Below, in pieces: positions 7,125-13,440 of a stretch of DNA of 16,756 nucleotides. The position numbers and the translations under genes are program-made. The number at the start of each line of letters is the position of its first letter. The first letter of the stretch is position 1. Below the pieces are notes generated by a model that saw only the letters and a list, made by a program, of their open reading frames with translations, was not told where the DNA came from and did not search any database. The stretch is from JAWBOD01 sp964651405. Its GTDB lineage: Archaea; Aenigmatarchaeota; Aenigmatarchaeia; Aenigmatarchaeales; Aenigmatarchaeaceae. Where the stretch lies: positions 1 through 16,756 of the forward strand of contig CAZYZB010000019.1 in NCBI GenBank assembly GCA_964651405.1, read 5' to 3'.

Positions 7125-8264
7125 ATGAAACTAGATGAAGCAGAAAAAATATTGCCTCCAAAGATTATGAAAAATCTGAAGGAAGCGATAAAAGAGTTCA
7201 AGCTAACTGAAGCACAAAAAGAAAAGGCAGTAAGCTTGGTTGTTGGAATATACAAGAAAAGCTGCTATGAACAAGGAGAGGCTATTGGAGTGGTGGCTGC
7301 TCAAAGTATTTCTGAACCAGCAACTCAGATGACAATGAGAACTTATCACGTAGCAGGAGCTGCTGAAATTAAGGTAACTCTTGGTCTGCCAAGACTAGTT
7401 GAGATATTCGATGCTAGAAGATCCCCAAAGACGCCGACAATGGCGGTTTATTTGCAAAAAAGTTATAATACTCCAAGCAAGGCCCAAGAAGTTGCAGCTG
7501 AAATCCAAGAAACTAGGTTAAAGGACTTGTCAATTGAACCTGCTATTGATTTGTTAAATATGCAAATTGAAATCCCATTAGATGCTAGCTCTCTGAAAGA
7601 AAGAGGATTGAAAGCAAACAAGATTGTTGAAAGATTAAAAGAAAACTTTAAAGAACTAAGCATAAGAGAGCTGAAGGACAGCATAGTCATTAAACCAAAG
7701 GAAGAAATTTCTATAAAGGCTTTACAAAAATTAAAGACAAAGCTCCTAGATTCTCATATAAAAGGTGTAAAAAGTGTCACTGAAGTAAGAGTAATGCAAA
7801 AAGAAGACGAGTGGATTATAAACACTTTAGGTAGCAATTTCGCAAAGGTTTTGGAAGTCCACGGCATTGACAAGAGTAGAACGACAACAAACAACATCCA
7901 TGAAATATTAAAAGTCCTAGGAGTTGAGGCCGCAAGACAATCCATTGTCAAGGATGCTTACACAACAATGAAGGAAGGAGGGTTGAGTGTTGACATAAGA
8001 CATATCATGCTTGTCGCAGACATGATGACTGCCGACGGAGACATAAAAGCAATAGGAAGATATGGAGTAGCTGGCGCAAAAGGTTCTGTACTAGCAAGAG
8101 CAAACTTCGAAGAAACAATAAAGCACTTGACCAGAGCAGCAATAAGGGCTGAAACAGACAAGTTGGAATCCATAATAGAGAACGTGATGATAAACCAAGT
8201 CGTTCCTGTTGGAACAGGAATGTTCGACCTAGTTTTCATACCACCCAAAAAAGAAAGTAAGTGA
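7125..8264 (+). CDS. rpoA2: RNA polymerase subunit A''
   Basis: At 379 residues it is close to the usual archaeal length. A'' is the C-terminal part of the largest subunit, supplying the trigger loop and part of the cleft and jaw. Evidence is GEAIGVVAAQSISEPATQMTMRT followed by YHVAGAAEIK (trigger loop with the conserved His), LGLPRLVEIFDAR, and near the end the VDIRHIMLVADMMTADGD and GVAGAKGSVLARANFEETIKHL motifs. The usual Gly in EPGTQ is Ala here. GGTGA inside the end of the upstream gene (…AAGGTGAAAAAATG) is its ribosome binding site, with four bases between stop and start, so it is translationally coupled to the B-A' fusion. The next conserved operon genes are displaced by the second membrane cassette. 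Confidence 0.96.
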   Translation: MKLDEAEKILPPKIMKNLKEAIKEFKLTEAQKEKAVSLVVGIYKKSCYEQGEAIGVVAAQSISEPATQMTMRTYHVAGAAEIKVTLGLPRLVEIFDARRSPKTPTMAVYLQKSYNTPSKAQEVAAEIQETRLKDLSIEPAIDLLNMQIEIPLDASSLKERGLKANKIVERLKENFKELSIRELKDSIVIKPKEEISIKALQKLKTKLLDSHIKGVKSVTEVRVMQKEDEWIINTLGSNFAKVLEVHGIDKSRTTTNNIHEILKVLGVEAARQSIVKDAYTTMKEGGLSVDIRHIMLVADMMTADGDIKAIGRYGVAGAKGSVLARANFEETIKHLTRAAIRAETDKLESIIENVMINQVVPVGTGMFDLVFIPPKKESK

Positions 8265-8273
8265 ATTTATTAG
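8263..8273 (+). promoter_or_regulatory. Possible TATA box of the second membrane cassette
   Basis: GAATTTATTAG overlaps the rpoA'' stop codon. Its centre near 8269 is about 26 bases before the ATG at 8296, compatible with a leaderless transcript. The box is weaker than others here, and read-through from rpoA'' is also possible. Confidence 0.35.
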
Positions 8274-8295
8274 TCAGAAATTCTAAATCAAATAT

Positions 8296-8415
8296 ATGAA
8301 GAAAACTTTTGTTTGGAGAGAATTTATAAAAGGTTTTATAGTAGGCTATATTTTAGGCTTTATAATTGTTTTTCCAATTTTTCTTTATTTTGTTGGTTTT
8401 AGACCATTCTGTTGA
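8296..8415 (+). CDS. Small membrane peptide, cassette 2 (first gene)
   Basis: This 39-residue protein is paralogous to the one at 274-396. It has a basic N-terminus (MKKTFVWREFIKG), a Phe/Ile-rich hydrophobic helix (about residues 12-33) containing LYFVG, and ends RPFC with a C-terminal Cys. Both copies share TATATGAAGAAA around the start, similar length, the F-x2-G before the helix, LYF-x-G at its end, and a single terminal Cys. The second gene of the pair begins five bases after its stop. Retained architecture despite low residue identity suggests selection on the protein. The family is not recognised. Confidence 0.7.
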   Translation: MKKTFVWREFIKGFIVGYILGFIIVFPIFLYFVGFRPFC

Positions 8416-8420
8416 TTAAT

Positions 8421-8741
8421 ATGAAAAGATATTTCAAAATCGGTTTATTAAGTGGTGTTATTTTTAGTATTTTAATCCTATTCCTTCTGATTATGCTAAA
8501 TGATGTAAAAACTAATTGTGCGACTGCGTATATAGAAAATGCTAGATATGGAGCGTGTCAAAGATTCGTATCTGAAAATTGTAATGTTTCACCAGAATCT
8601 ATTAAATTAACTCAGGATGAAATAAATAAAATGAAACTAAAAGGTTACTATGCAGAGAATTTACAAGAGTTAATTGATAAATATTATTTTGGTATAAATA
8701 TCACTGCAGTCAAAAAAATCTGTGGATGTCCAGGCTATTAA
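8421..8741 (+). CDS. Cysteine-rich, membrane-anchored protein ending CPGY, cassette 2 (second gene)
   Basis: ATG at 8421 gives 106 residues; a TTG three codons upstream (8412) would overlap the preceding gene and is less likely. It has a short basic N-terminus (MKRYFK), one transmembrane helix (about 7-26), then an outward-facing domain. Cys are at about 32, 45, 53 and in the C-terminal CGCPGY. It pairs with the 399-704 protein by N-terminal anchor, C-x-A/T spacing, the three-Cys N-terminal block and the C-x-C-P-G-Y ending; even the DNA TGTCCAGGYTATTAAT at the 3' end is shared. The central part (about 58-90) is charged and helical and longer than in the paralogue. The cassette sits between rpoA'' and L30e, normally adjacent in archaea. 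Function unknown. Confidence 0.7.
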   Translation: MKRYFKIGLLSGVIFSILILFLLIMLNDVKTNCATAYIENARYGACQRFVSENCNVSPESIKLTQDEINKMKLKGYYAENLQELIDKYYFGINITAVKKICGCPGY

Positions 8742-8755
8742 TCTGGTGTACGATA

Positions 8756-8765
8756 AGTTTAAAAG
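8756..8765 (+). promoter_or_regulatory. TATA box for the L30e-nusA unit
   Basis: AGTTTAAAAG is centred near 8760, 26-28 bases before the L30e ATG at 8789. These genes therefore appear to have their own promoter after the inserted cassette instead of relying on read-through from rpoA''. Confidence 0.5.
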
Positions 8766-8788
8766 CATGAAAGCCAAAAATTGATTCT

Positions 8789-9198
8789 ATGATAGACGAT
8801 TTGAGAAATGCTGTAAACGAGAAGAAAATAATTATAGGTAGCAAGCAAGCTANNNNNNNNNNNNNNNNNNNNNNNNNNNNNNNNNNNNNNNNNNNNNNNN
8901 NNNNNNNNNNNNNNNNNNNNNNNNNNNNNNNNNNNNNNNNNNNNNNNNNNNNGATTTGAGAAATGCTGTAAACGAGAAGAAAATAATTATAGGTAGCAAG
9001 CAAGCTATCAAAAATTTAAAACTAAAGAATGTTAAACAAGTTTTCATGACAAGCAACTGCCCAGATAACATAAAGAAGGATATAGAATACTACTCTAAAC
9101 TGACAGGAATAAAGGTTGAAAATTTCGATGGAACAGCAAAACAGCTTGGCGTGTTTTGTGGAAAACCATTTTCCATAGCAGTGCTGGCAATAAAGTGA
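8789..9198 (+). CDS. rpl30e: Ribosomal protein L30e, interrupted by a false scaffold gap
   Basis: L30e is a large-subunit RNA-binding protein of archaea and eukaryotes. The gene starts ATG at 8789 (MIDDLRNAV), enters a 100-N run at 8853, and resumes at 8953 with the same 55 bases seen before the gap. Merging these copies gives 84 residues: NEKKIIIGSKQAIKNLK, then VFMTSNCP, IEYYSKLTGIKVENFDGTAKQLG and GKPFSIAVLAI. These are the L30e hallmarks (GSK, SNxP, GTxxxLG, GKPF). As printed, the two sides are out of frame because the repeat offset is 155 bases. It is slightly shorter than typical L30e. nusA follows after four bases, the usual archaeal order. Confidence 0.88.
8798..8852 (+). repeat. Left copy of 55-base duplicated contig end
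   Basis: Bases 8798-8852 are identical to 8953-9007 on the far side of the N run. Both encode the same L30e codons beginning D-L-R-N-A-V. This is the signature of two contigs whose ends overlap but were joined with a fixed 100-N spacer. Confidence 0.95.
8853..8952. other. 100-N scaffold gap (probably spurious)
   Basis: Exactly 100 unknown bases, a conventional placeholder. Because the flanks are duplicates, the real distance is likely negative (an overlap) and no sequence is missing. Confidence 0.9.
8953..9007 (+). repeat. Right copy of 55-base duplicated contig end
   Basis: Same 55 bases as 8798-8852. The real gene contains this segment once. Confidence 0.95.
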
Positions 9199-9202
9199 GT
9201 AA

Positions 9203-9601
9203 ATGAGAAACTTTGACAATGATATTATAAGGGTAATAACAGCCTTTGAGAATATAACTGGCACAGAGGTTAGAGACTGTGTTTGTTCTGAGGTTATATA
9301 CTTTCTTGTAAATCCAGGGAAAATGGCCCTAGCCATCGGTAAAGACGGACATAACATAAAAACTGCAGAAAAAATGCTAAAGAAGCCGATAAAAATATTT
9401 GAATGGTCTGAAGATTCCGAACAGTTCATTAAAAACTTGATACCTTCTGTTCAAAAAATTGATATAAACGGAGATAAGGTAACCCTAGCGATTGACATGG
9501 AAACCAGAGGAATGGTTATTGGAAGAAAAGGCTGCAATATAAAAGTTATAAGAGAGTTCTTAGAAAGAAACAGCAATATTAAAGACCTAAAAATCTTATA
9601 A
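9203..9601 (+). CDS. nusA: NusA-like transcription factor (two KH domains)
   Basis: This 132-residue archaeal-type NusA consists only of two KH RNA-binding domains and lacks the bacterial N-terminal polymerase-binding and S1 domains. The KH loops are GKDGHNI (about residues 47-53) and GRKGCNI (about 108-114), each the GxxG of a KH fold. The family is linked to transcription elongation or termination and is regularly encoded next to archaeal RNA polymerase and L30e genes, as here. GTGA precedes the ATG, which is four bases after the L30e stop. Its last 23 bases overlap the end of the convergent protease gene. The usual downstream genes for S12, S7 and EF-1A are absent. Confidence 0.92.
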   Translation: MRNFDNDIIRVITAFENITGTEVRDCVCSEVIYFLVNPGKMALAIGKDGHNIKTAEKMLKKPIKIFEWSEDSEQFIKNLIPSVQKIDINGDKVTLAIDMETRGMVIGRKGCNIKVIREFLERNSNIKDLKIL

Positions 9602-10706
9602 TGAAAGGTTTGAAGAAGCTATAGACTAAAATCATTAAGACAAGATAAGTTATCGCCCTTACAATCTTCTTTGATTTCTTCTTTGCGTATCTGTATGTTA
9701 TTGCCTCAACTATAAGTCCACCGTCTAACGGATAGATTGGTAGGATGTTAACTATTCCAACTGCTAGTGAAAACAAAGAAATCATGGTTAAGAGTGGAAT
9801 TAAGATACCTAGGAAAAATTTTGGATCACTTCTAAAAATTGGGGTATATTGTATTCCCATATAAGTAGAATTTGTTTTTTCATTAAATCCTAATTTTACA
9901 CTATAACTTTTCCCATCAGATTTTATCGCAACAGTTTCGTTTGGTTTTGCATTCCCTATTTCATCATAAAGATAGCTTGAACCTCTTAGATACTCTTCAT
10001 AGGTTGGCACTATCCCTTTTCCATTTGCTTCTGTTAATATCATACCTGCCCTTAAGCCGGATGTATATGCTGGAGATCCTTCAGTCACGTTCATAAGGTT
10101 TATTCCTGGAGCAACTGACAATGGCCAAATTAAGTACAAAGTTAAGTAAAATATTAAGGCAGAAATAAAAAAGTTTGCAAAAGAACCCATTGAAAAGATT
10201 CTTAGTTTTGTTATTGCCTTTGCCTTCTTGATTTCCTTTTCATCAGGCTCGACAAAAGCTCCTGGAAATATTGCAAGCAAAAGCAAGCCAACTGATTTTA
10301 GTTTTATCTTCTCTGCCCTAGCCATTATGCCATGAGAAAGCTCATGCGGTACAAGTATGAAAAATATAGTTATTATCCAGAACCAGAAAGGTATTAGTAT
10401 ATATCCTGGACCAGAGGAGCCTGTTGCTGAAGGCGTTGGCAGAACGAACTGCACTGAAGGTTGGGTTGTGAATAAAATATAAACTCCTTGAATCATGAAA
10501 AATAGGCAGGTCAATATCGCTATTGTACCAACAATTTTCCAAAACTTTGGAGATATTCTTGCTATTCTGTCTATAATATTCCTAAATCTCTTAGTTCTTT
10601 TCATTACAAGAATATACTTGATATCTAAGTTCTTTCTATCCTTATAGATTAATATACCAAGGATAGCAAAAAACACTAAAACAGACGCTGTATAAAGGTC
10701 AATCAT
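9579..10706 (-). CDS. Site-2 protease family (M50) membrane metalloprotease
   Basis: The 375-residue protein cleaves transmembrane substrates within the bilayer, by family. Features in order: an N-terminal helix (about 5-20), a helix about 58-80, the zinc-binding HELSH in a helix (residues 121-125, Glu122 catalytic), further helices (about 135-152 and 175-195), a PDZ-like domain (about 203-275, with GSPAYTSGLRAGM), and a final helix pair with PLDGG (Asp328, the third zinc ligand). All catalytic residues are present. Archaeal S2P homologues are common but their substrates are mostly unknown. The start is leaderless behind a TATA element shared with lysS. The stop lies inside the 3' end of nusA, giving a 23-base antisense overlap. 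Confidence 0.92.
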   Translation of the reverse strand: MIDLYTASVLVFFAILGILIYKDRKNLDIKYILVMKRTKRFRNIIDRIARISPKFWKIVGTIAILTCLFFMIQGVYILFTTQPSVQFVLPTPSATGSSGPGYILIPFWFWIITIFFILVPHELSHGIMARAEKIKLKSVGLLLLAIFPGAFVEPDEKEIKKAKAITKLRIFSMGSFANFFISALIFYLTLYLIWPLSVAPGINLMNVTEGSPAYTSGLRAGMILTEANGKGIVPTYEEYLRGSSYLYDEIGNAKPNETVAIKSDGKSYSVKLGFNEKTNSTYMGIQYTPIFRSDPKFFLGILIPLLTMISLFSLAVGIVNILPIYPLDGGLIVEAITYRYAKKKSKKIVRAITYLVLMILVYSFFKPFIIRFLGL

Positions 10707-10724
10707 AACTCTTTTTTATGCTAA

Positions 10725-10736
10725 CATATATAAATA
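10725..10736. promoter_or_regulatory. Symmetric TATA element shared by the M50 protease and lysS
   Basis: CATATATAAATA lies between divergent genes only 58 bases apart. Its centre is about 25 bases from the protease start codon (10706), implying a leaderless mRNA. On the other side it is about 26 bases from 10756, giving lysS a leader of about nine bases that contains GTGA. One element may serve both directions. Confidence 0.45.
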
Positions 10737-10764
10737 TTTTTAATATAAACCTATAAGTGATTTT

Positions 10765-11697
10765 ATGGCAGACGAGATTCAGATAAAGGAACTGGAAGAA
10801 ATAAGAAAAATGGGNNNNNNNNNNNNNNNNNNNNNNNNNNNNNNNNNNNNNNNNNNNNNNNNNNNNNNNNNNNNNNNNNNNNNNNNNNNNNNNNNNNNNN
10901 NNNNNNNNNNNNNNCTCTACTTAAAAAGACTCGTTGCTGGCGGCCATGATGCTGTTTATGAAATATCAAAAGACTTTAGAAATGAAGCAATAGACCTAAA
11001 GCATAACCCAGAATTTACAATGCTAGAATTTTACAAAGCATATATTGATTACAATAATGTCATGGATATTTTTGAGGAATTAATAAAATTCGTCGCTGAA
11101 AGGGTCCTTGGAACTACAAAAATAGAATATCAGGAGCATAAGATAGACCTGGCTATATGGGAAAGAATTACAATGGTTGATGCTATTAAAAAATATCTTG
11201 GGGAAGATGTTAGTAAAATGGAAGTTGAGGAATTACGAAAAGTTGCTAAAAAGCATAAAGTAGAAATACCTGATGAGATGACAAGAGGTGAAATAATAAA
11301 TGCATTGTTTGGAAGCTTTGATAAAAAAATAATTAATCCAACAATAGTGATGGATTACCCCAAGGAGACAGTTCCACTTTGCAAACTAAAAAGAGGCAAT
11401 CCTGAATTTATAGAAAGATTTGAGCCTTATGCTTGTGGCTTAGAACTGGGTAATGCTTACTCCGAGCTAAATGATCCAATAATGCAGAAGAAGTTGTTAG
11501 AAGAGCAAGTTAAAATAAGGAAAATGGTTAATGAGCCTTGGACAGAAGCCTTAGATGAAGATTTTATAAGAGCTCTAGAATATGGCATGCCGCCAATGGG
11601 AGGAATGGGAATAGGCATAGATAGGCTGATAATGTTGCTTACAAATTCGACTTCTATAAGAGATGTAATATTCTTCCCTTTCATGAAGCCTGAATGA
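10765..11697 (+). CDS. lysS: Lysyl-tRNA synthetase, class II (interrupted by a gap)
   Basis: The enzyme charges tRNA-Lys. Seventeen N-terminal codons (MADEIQIKELEEIRKMG) precede a 100-N gap, after which the catalytic core continues: LYLKRLVAGG, then motif 2 (FRNEAIDLKHNPEFTMLEFY), PTIVMDYPKE, GLELGNAYSELNDP and motif 3 (GMGIGIDRLIMLLTN) ending IRDVIFFPF. These are class II LysRS signatures. The anticodon-binding OB fold and motif 1, roughly 200 or more residues by comparison with the usual length near 500, are absent from the printed sequence, so the true gap is far longer than 100 bases. Many archaea use the unrelated class I LysRS, so a class II enzyme suggests lineage-specific replacement or transfer. 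Its stop directly abuts the convergent uppS stop. Confidence 0.93.
   Translation: MADEIQIKELEEIRKMXXXXXXXXXXXXXXXXXXXXXXXXXXXXXXXXXXLYLKRLVAGGHDAVYEISKDFRNEAIDLKHNPEFTMLEFYKAYIDYNNVMDIFEELIKFVAERVLGTTKIEYQEHKIDLAIWERITMVDAIKKYLGEDVSKMEVEELRKVAKKHKVEIPDEMTRGEIINALFGSFDKKIINPTIVMDYPKETVPLCKLKRGNPEFIERFEPYACGLELGNAYSELNDPIMQKKLLEEQVKIRKMVNEPWTEALDEDFIRALEYGMPPMGGMGIGIDRLIMLLTNSTSIRDVIFFPFMKPE
10815..10914. other. 100-N scaffold gap inside lysS
   Basis: A placeholder gap. The flanks do not duplicate each other, and the lysS protein lacks its OB fold and motif 1, so several hundred bases of real sequence are probably missing. The frame is preserved only by chance. Confidence 0.85.
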
Positions 11698-12405
11698 CTA
11701 TCTGCCGAACTTACGCTCTTGTTCCCAGAACCATTTTAAGATTTTCTCAAACTCTTTTTTTGAGAAATCTGGCCACAAGGTATCAGTAAAGTATATTTCA
11801 GCATAAGCTGCTTGATATAAGAGAAAATTGCTTAGCCTTTGCTGGCCACCAGTTCTTATTATCATGTCTGCAGGCCTATTTACCATCAAATAGTTTATTA
11901 AGGCATCCTTCAAAGGAGGAATTGCCTTTACACCAGCTTTTGCAACTTTTTTAATTGAGGTCAATATCTCGGATTGACTGCCATATGCAATTAAAACATT
12001 AAGAACATTTTTTGTATAATTCTCAGTAGTTTTCATTACAGACTTTGCAGCATGCCTGAAACTAGGAGTCCAAAAAGCTTCTTCGCCTATAATATTTATT
12101 CTAACGTTATTTTCTTTGATTTTTTTAGAAGAACGTAATTTTTTAATTTCCCTTTTATAAATATCCCAAAGCTTTTTTAATTCTTTTCCATCTCTTTGTA
12201 AATTTTCAGTTGACAAGCCATATATGCTAACCATTTTTATTTCAGGATGCTCTAGTACCCAGTCCACAAACTTCTCCATCTTCTTTGCTCCAGCAAGATG
12301 GCCATACCACTCTGGCTTATTCCTTTTCCTAGCCCAGCGGCGGTTTCCGTCAGGTATTATGGCTACATGTATATCTCTTTTCTGTTCGGTCACGTTAATC
12401 AGCAT
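11698..12405 (-). CDS. uppS: cis-Prenyltransferase (UPP synthase family)
   Basis: The 235-residue enzyme condenses isopentenyl diphosphate in cis onto an allylic diphosphate to make the long polyprenyl carrier for cell-surface glycans and protein N-glycosylation. Signatures: HVAIIPDGNRRWA near residues 13-25 with the metal-binding Asp19, GHLAGA (about 35-40), SIYGLSTEN (about 60-68), then RPADMIIRTGGQQRLSNFL, AYAEIYFTDTLWPDF and a terminal aromatic helix. The usual Glu after RTGG is Gln. Length is normal for the family. The product chain length cannot be told from sequence. It shares a divergent promoter region with the 12448 membrane protein and ends flush with lysS. Confidence 0.94.
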   Translation of the reverse strand: MLINVTEQKRDIHVAIIPDGNRRWARKRNKPEWYGHLAGAKKMEKFVDWVLEHPEIKMVSIYGLSTENLQRDGKELKKLWDIYKREIKKLRSSKKIKENNVRINIIGEEAFWTPSFRHAAKSVMKTTENYTKNVLNVLIAYGSQSEILTSIKKVAKAGVKAIPPLKDALINYLMVNRPADMIIRTGGQQRLSNFLLYQAAYAEIYFTDTLWPDFSKKEFEKILKWFWEQERKFGR

Positions 12406-12414
12406 AACCCTTAA

Positions 12415-12430
12415 TTTATATTAAATATAG
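12415..12430. promoter_or_regulatory. Symmetric TATA element between uppS and the 12448 gene
   Basis: TTTATATTAAATATAG is nearly palindromic and centred at about 12422, exactly 26 bases before the ATG at 12448. On the minus strand its upstream half is at suitable distance from the uppS start (12405). The 42-base intergenic space holds nothing else, so both genes probably have leaderless mRNAs from this element. Confidence 0.5.
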
Positions 12431-12447
12431 TTACATTATATTTTAAT

Positions 12448-13275
12448 ATGTTTAGAAAGTATGGTTTGATAGGCATTTTGCTAATAATAGCAGTTGAAGT
12501 AAACTTCTTCTTGAAAATACAGCCTTTTGCAAACTGGTATTTCCCCACTGTCTGGCTTGGCTACATATTGACTGTGGACGCTCTGGTCTTCAAGCTTAGG
12601 GGAAATTCTTTGATAAGCAACAGATTCCAGCAGATTCTGGGCATGTTTTTGCTTTCAATGATTTTTTGGTGGAGCTTTGAATTCGTTAATATGGGTGTTA
12701 GAAATTGGAACTACTCTGGACTTGAGGGCTTGAATAATCAAAAAATCTTGTTTGGAGCGCTGTCCTTTGCAACAGTGCTGCCTGCATTGTTCGAAACCTT
12801 TGAACTAATAAAATCCGTTCATTTGTTCGACAAGAACAAATTCCACAAAAAATATAAAATCACAAAAAGATTTTTGCACTTTATGATATTCTTTGGAGTT
12901 ATTTTCTTTATAGCACCTGCAATCATACCCGCATTTGCATTCCCGTTGGTTTGGCTAAGTTTCTTCTTTATATTAGACCCGATAAACTACTTGCACAAAC
13001 AGCCAAGCATAGTTGGCCATCTAAGAGAAGGAAAACTAGCAACTCCCCTATCGCTCTTACTATCAGGCATTATACTAGGGGTTTTGTGGGAATTTTGGAA
13101 TTACTGGGCCATACCTAAATGGACATATGATATTCCGTTTGTAGGTTTTTTCAAAATCTTTGAGATGCCTGTCCTAGGATATTTAGGCTACTTTCCATTT
13201 TCATTCGAACTTTATGCAATGTATTGGTTTGTTAGAAGCTTGTTTATCCGCAAAGAACATTTGTTGGCTGACTAA
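12448..13275 (+). CDS. Polytopic membrane protein with two homologous halves
   Basis: This 275-residue protein has about seven or eight hydrophobic helices and no signal for a soluble domain. The two halves resemble each other. First half (about 32-121): FPTVWLGYIL, DALVF, NSLI, a helix, WSFEFVN, WNY and PALFETFE. Second half (about 165-263): FPLVWLSFFF, DPINY, PSIV, a helix, LWEFWN, WTY and PFSFELYA. Conserved acidic residues within membrane segments (E78 and E215 in EF-x-N, plus the later F-E) could be functional. A linker of charged residues (about 128-141) joins the halves. The pattern recalls small repeat-based membrane enzymes such as the lycopene-cyclase domain fold, but the diagnostic motifs are not convincing, so I do not assign a function. 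Probably leaderless. Confidence 0.75.
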   Translation: MFRKYGLIGILLIIAVEVNFFLKIQPFANWYFPTVWLGYILTVDALVFKLRGNSLISNRFQQILGMFLLSMIFWWSFEFVNMGVRNWNYSGLEGLNNQKILFGALSFATVLPALFETFELIKSVHLFDKNKFHKKYKITKRFLHFMIFFGVIFFIAPAIIPAFAFPLVWLSFFFILDPINYLHKQPSIVGHLREGKLATPLSLLLSGIILGVLWEFWNYWAIPKWTYDIPFVGFFKIFEMPVLGYLGYFPFSFELYAMYWFVRSLFIRKEHLLAD

Positions 13276-13282
13276 AAATTTC

Positions 13283-13295
13283 TGTGCAGAGGGTA
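13283..13295 (+). repeat. Degenerate copy of the GC-rich 13-base repeat
   Basis: TGTGCAGAGGGTA matches TGTGCGGAGGGCA at 11 of 13 positions; both differences are transitions. It lies just after the stop of the 12448 gene, in the same orientation as the exact copies at 14248 and 16744. It may be a decayed copy or chance. Confidence 0.3.
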
Positions 13296-13411
13296 CGTTA
13301 GAACTTCAATTAAACCCGCATTCTTCTTGATTTTTTGATGTCTTTTAATTATATGTGTATATCAAATAATTATAGATAATTGGAAATTGCAAATTTTGGT
13401 ATTAAATCAAG

Positions 13412-13419
13412 TTTAAATT
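13412..13419 (+). promoter_or_regulatory. TATA box of the isoaspartate methyltransferase gene
   Basis: TTTAAATT is centred 26 bases before the ATG at 13441, with no ribosome binding site in between, so the mRNA should be leaderless. The rest of the 165-base intergenic stretch is AT-rich; apart from the degenerate repeat nothing else is seen in it. Confidence 0.5.
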
Positions 13420-13440
13420 GCTTTCTTTTAATTATTTTAC

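Noticed and set aside
9022..9429. 135-codon minus-strand reading frame across L30e and nusA
   Set aside because: Antisense to two clearly recognised genes, with no ribosome binding site and low-complexity hydrophobic content.
13276..13440. CRISPR array or riboswitch in the AT-rich intergenic stretches
   Set aside because: No regularly spaced repeats and no conserved aptamer-like structure are visible here or in 14167-14355.
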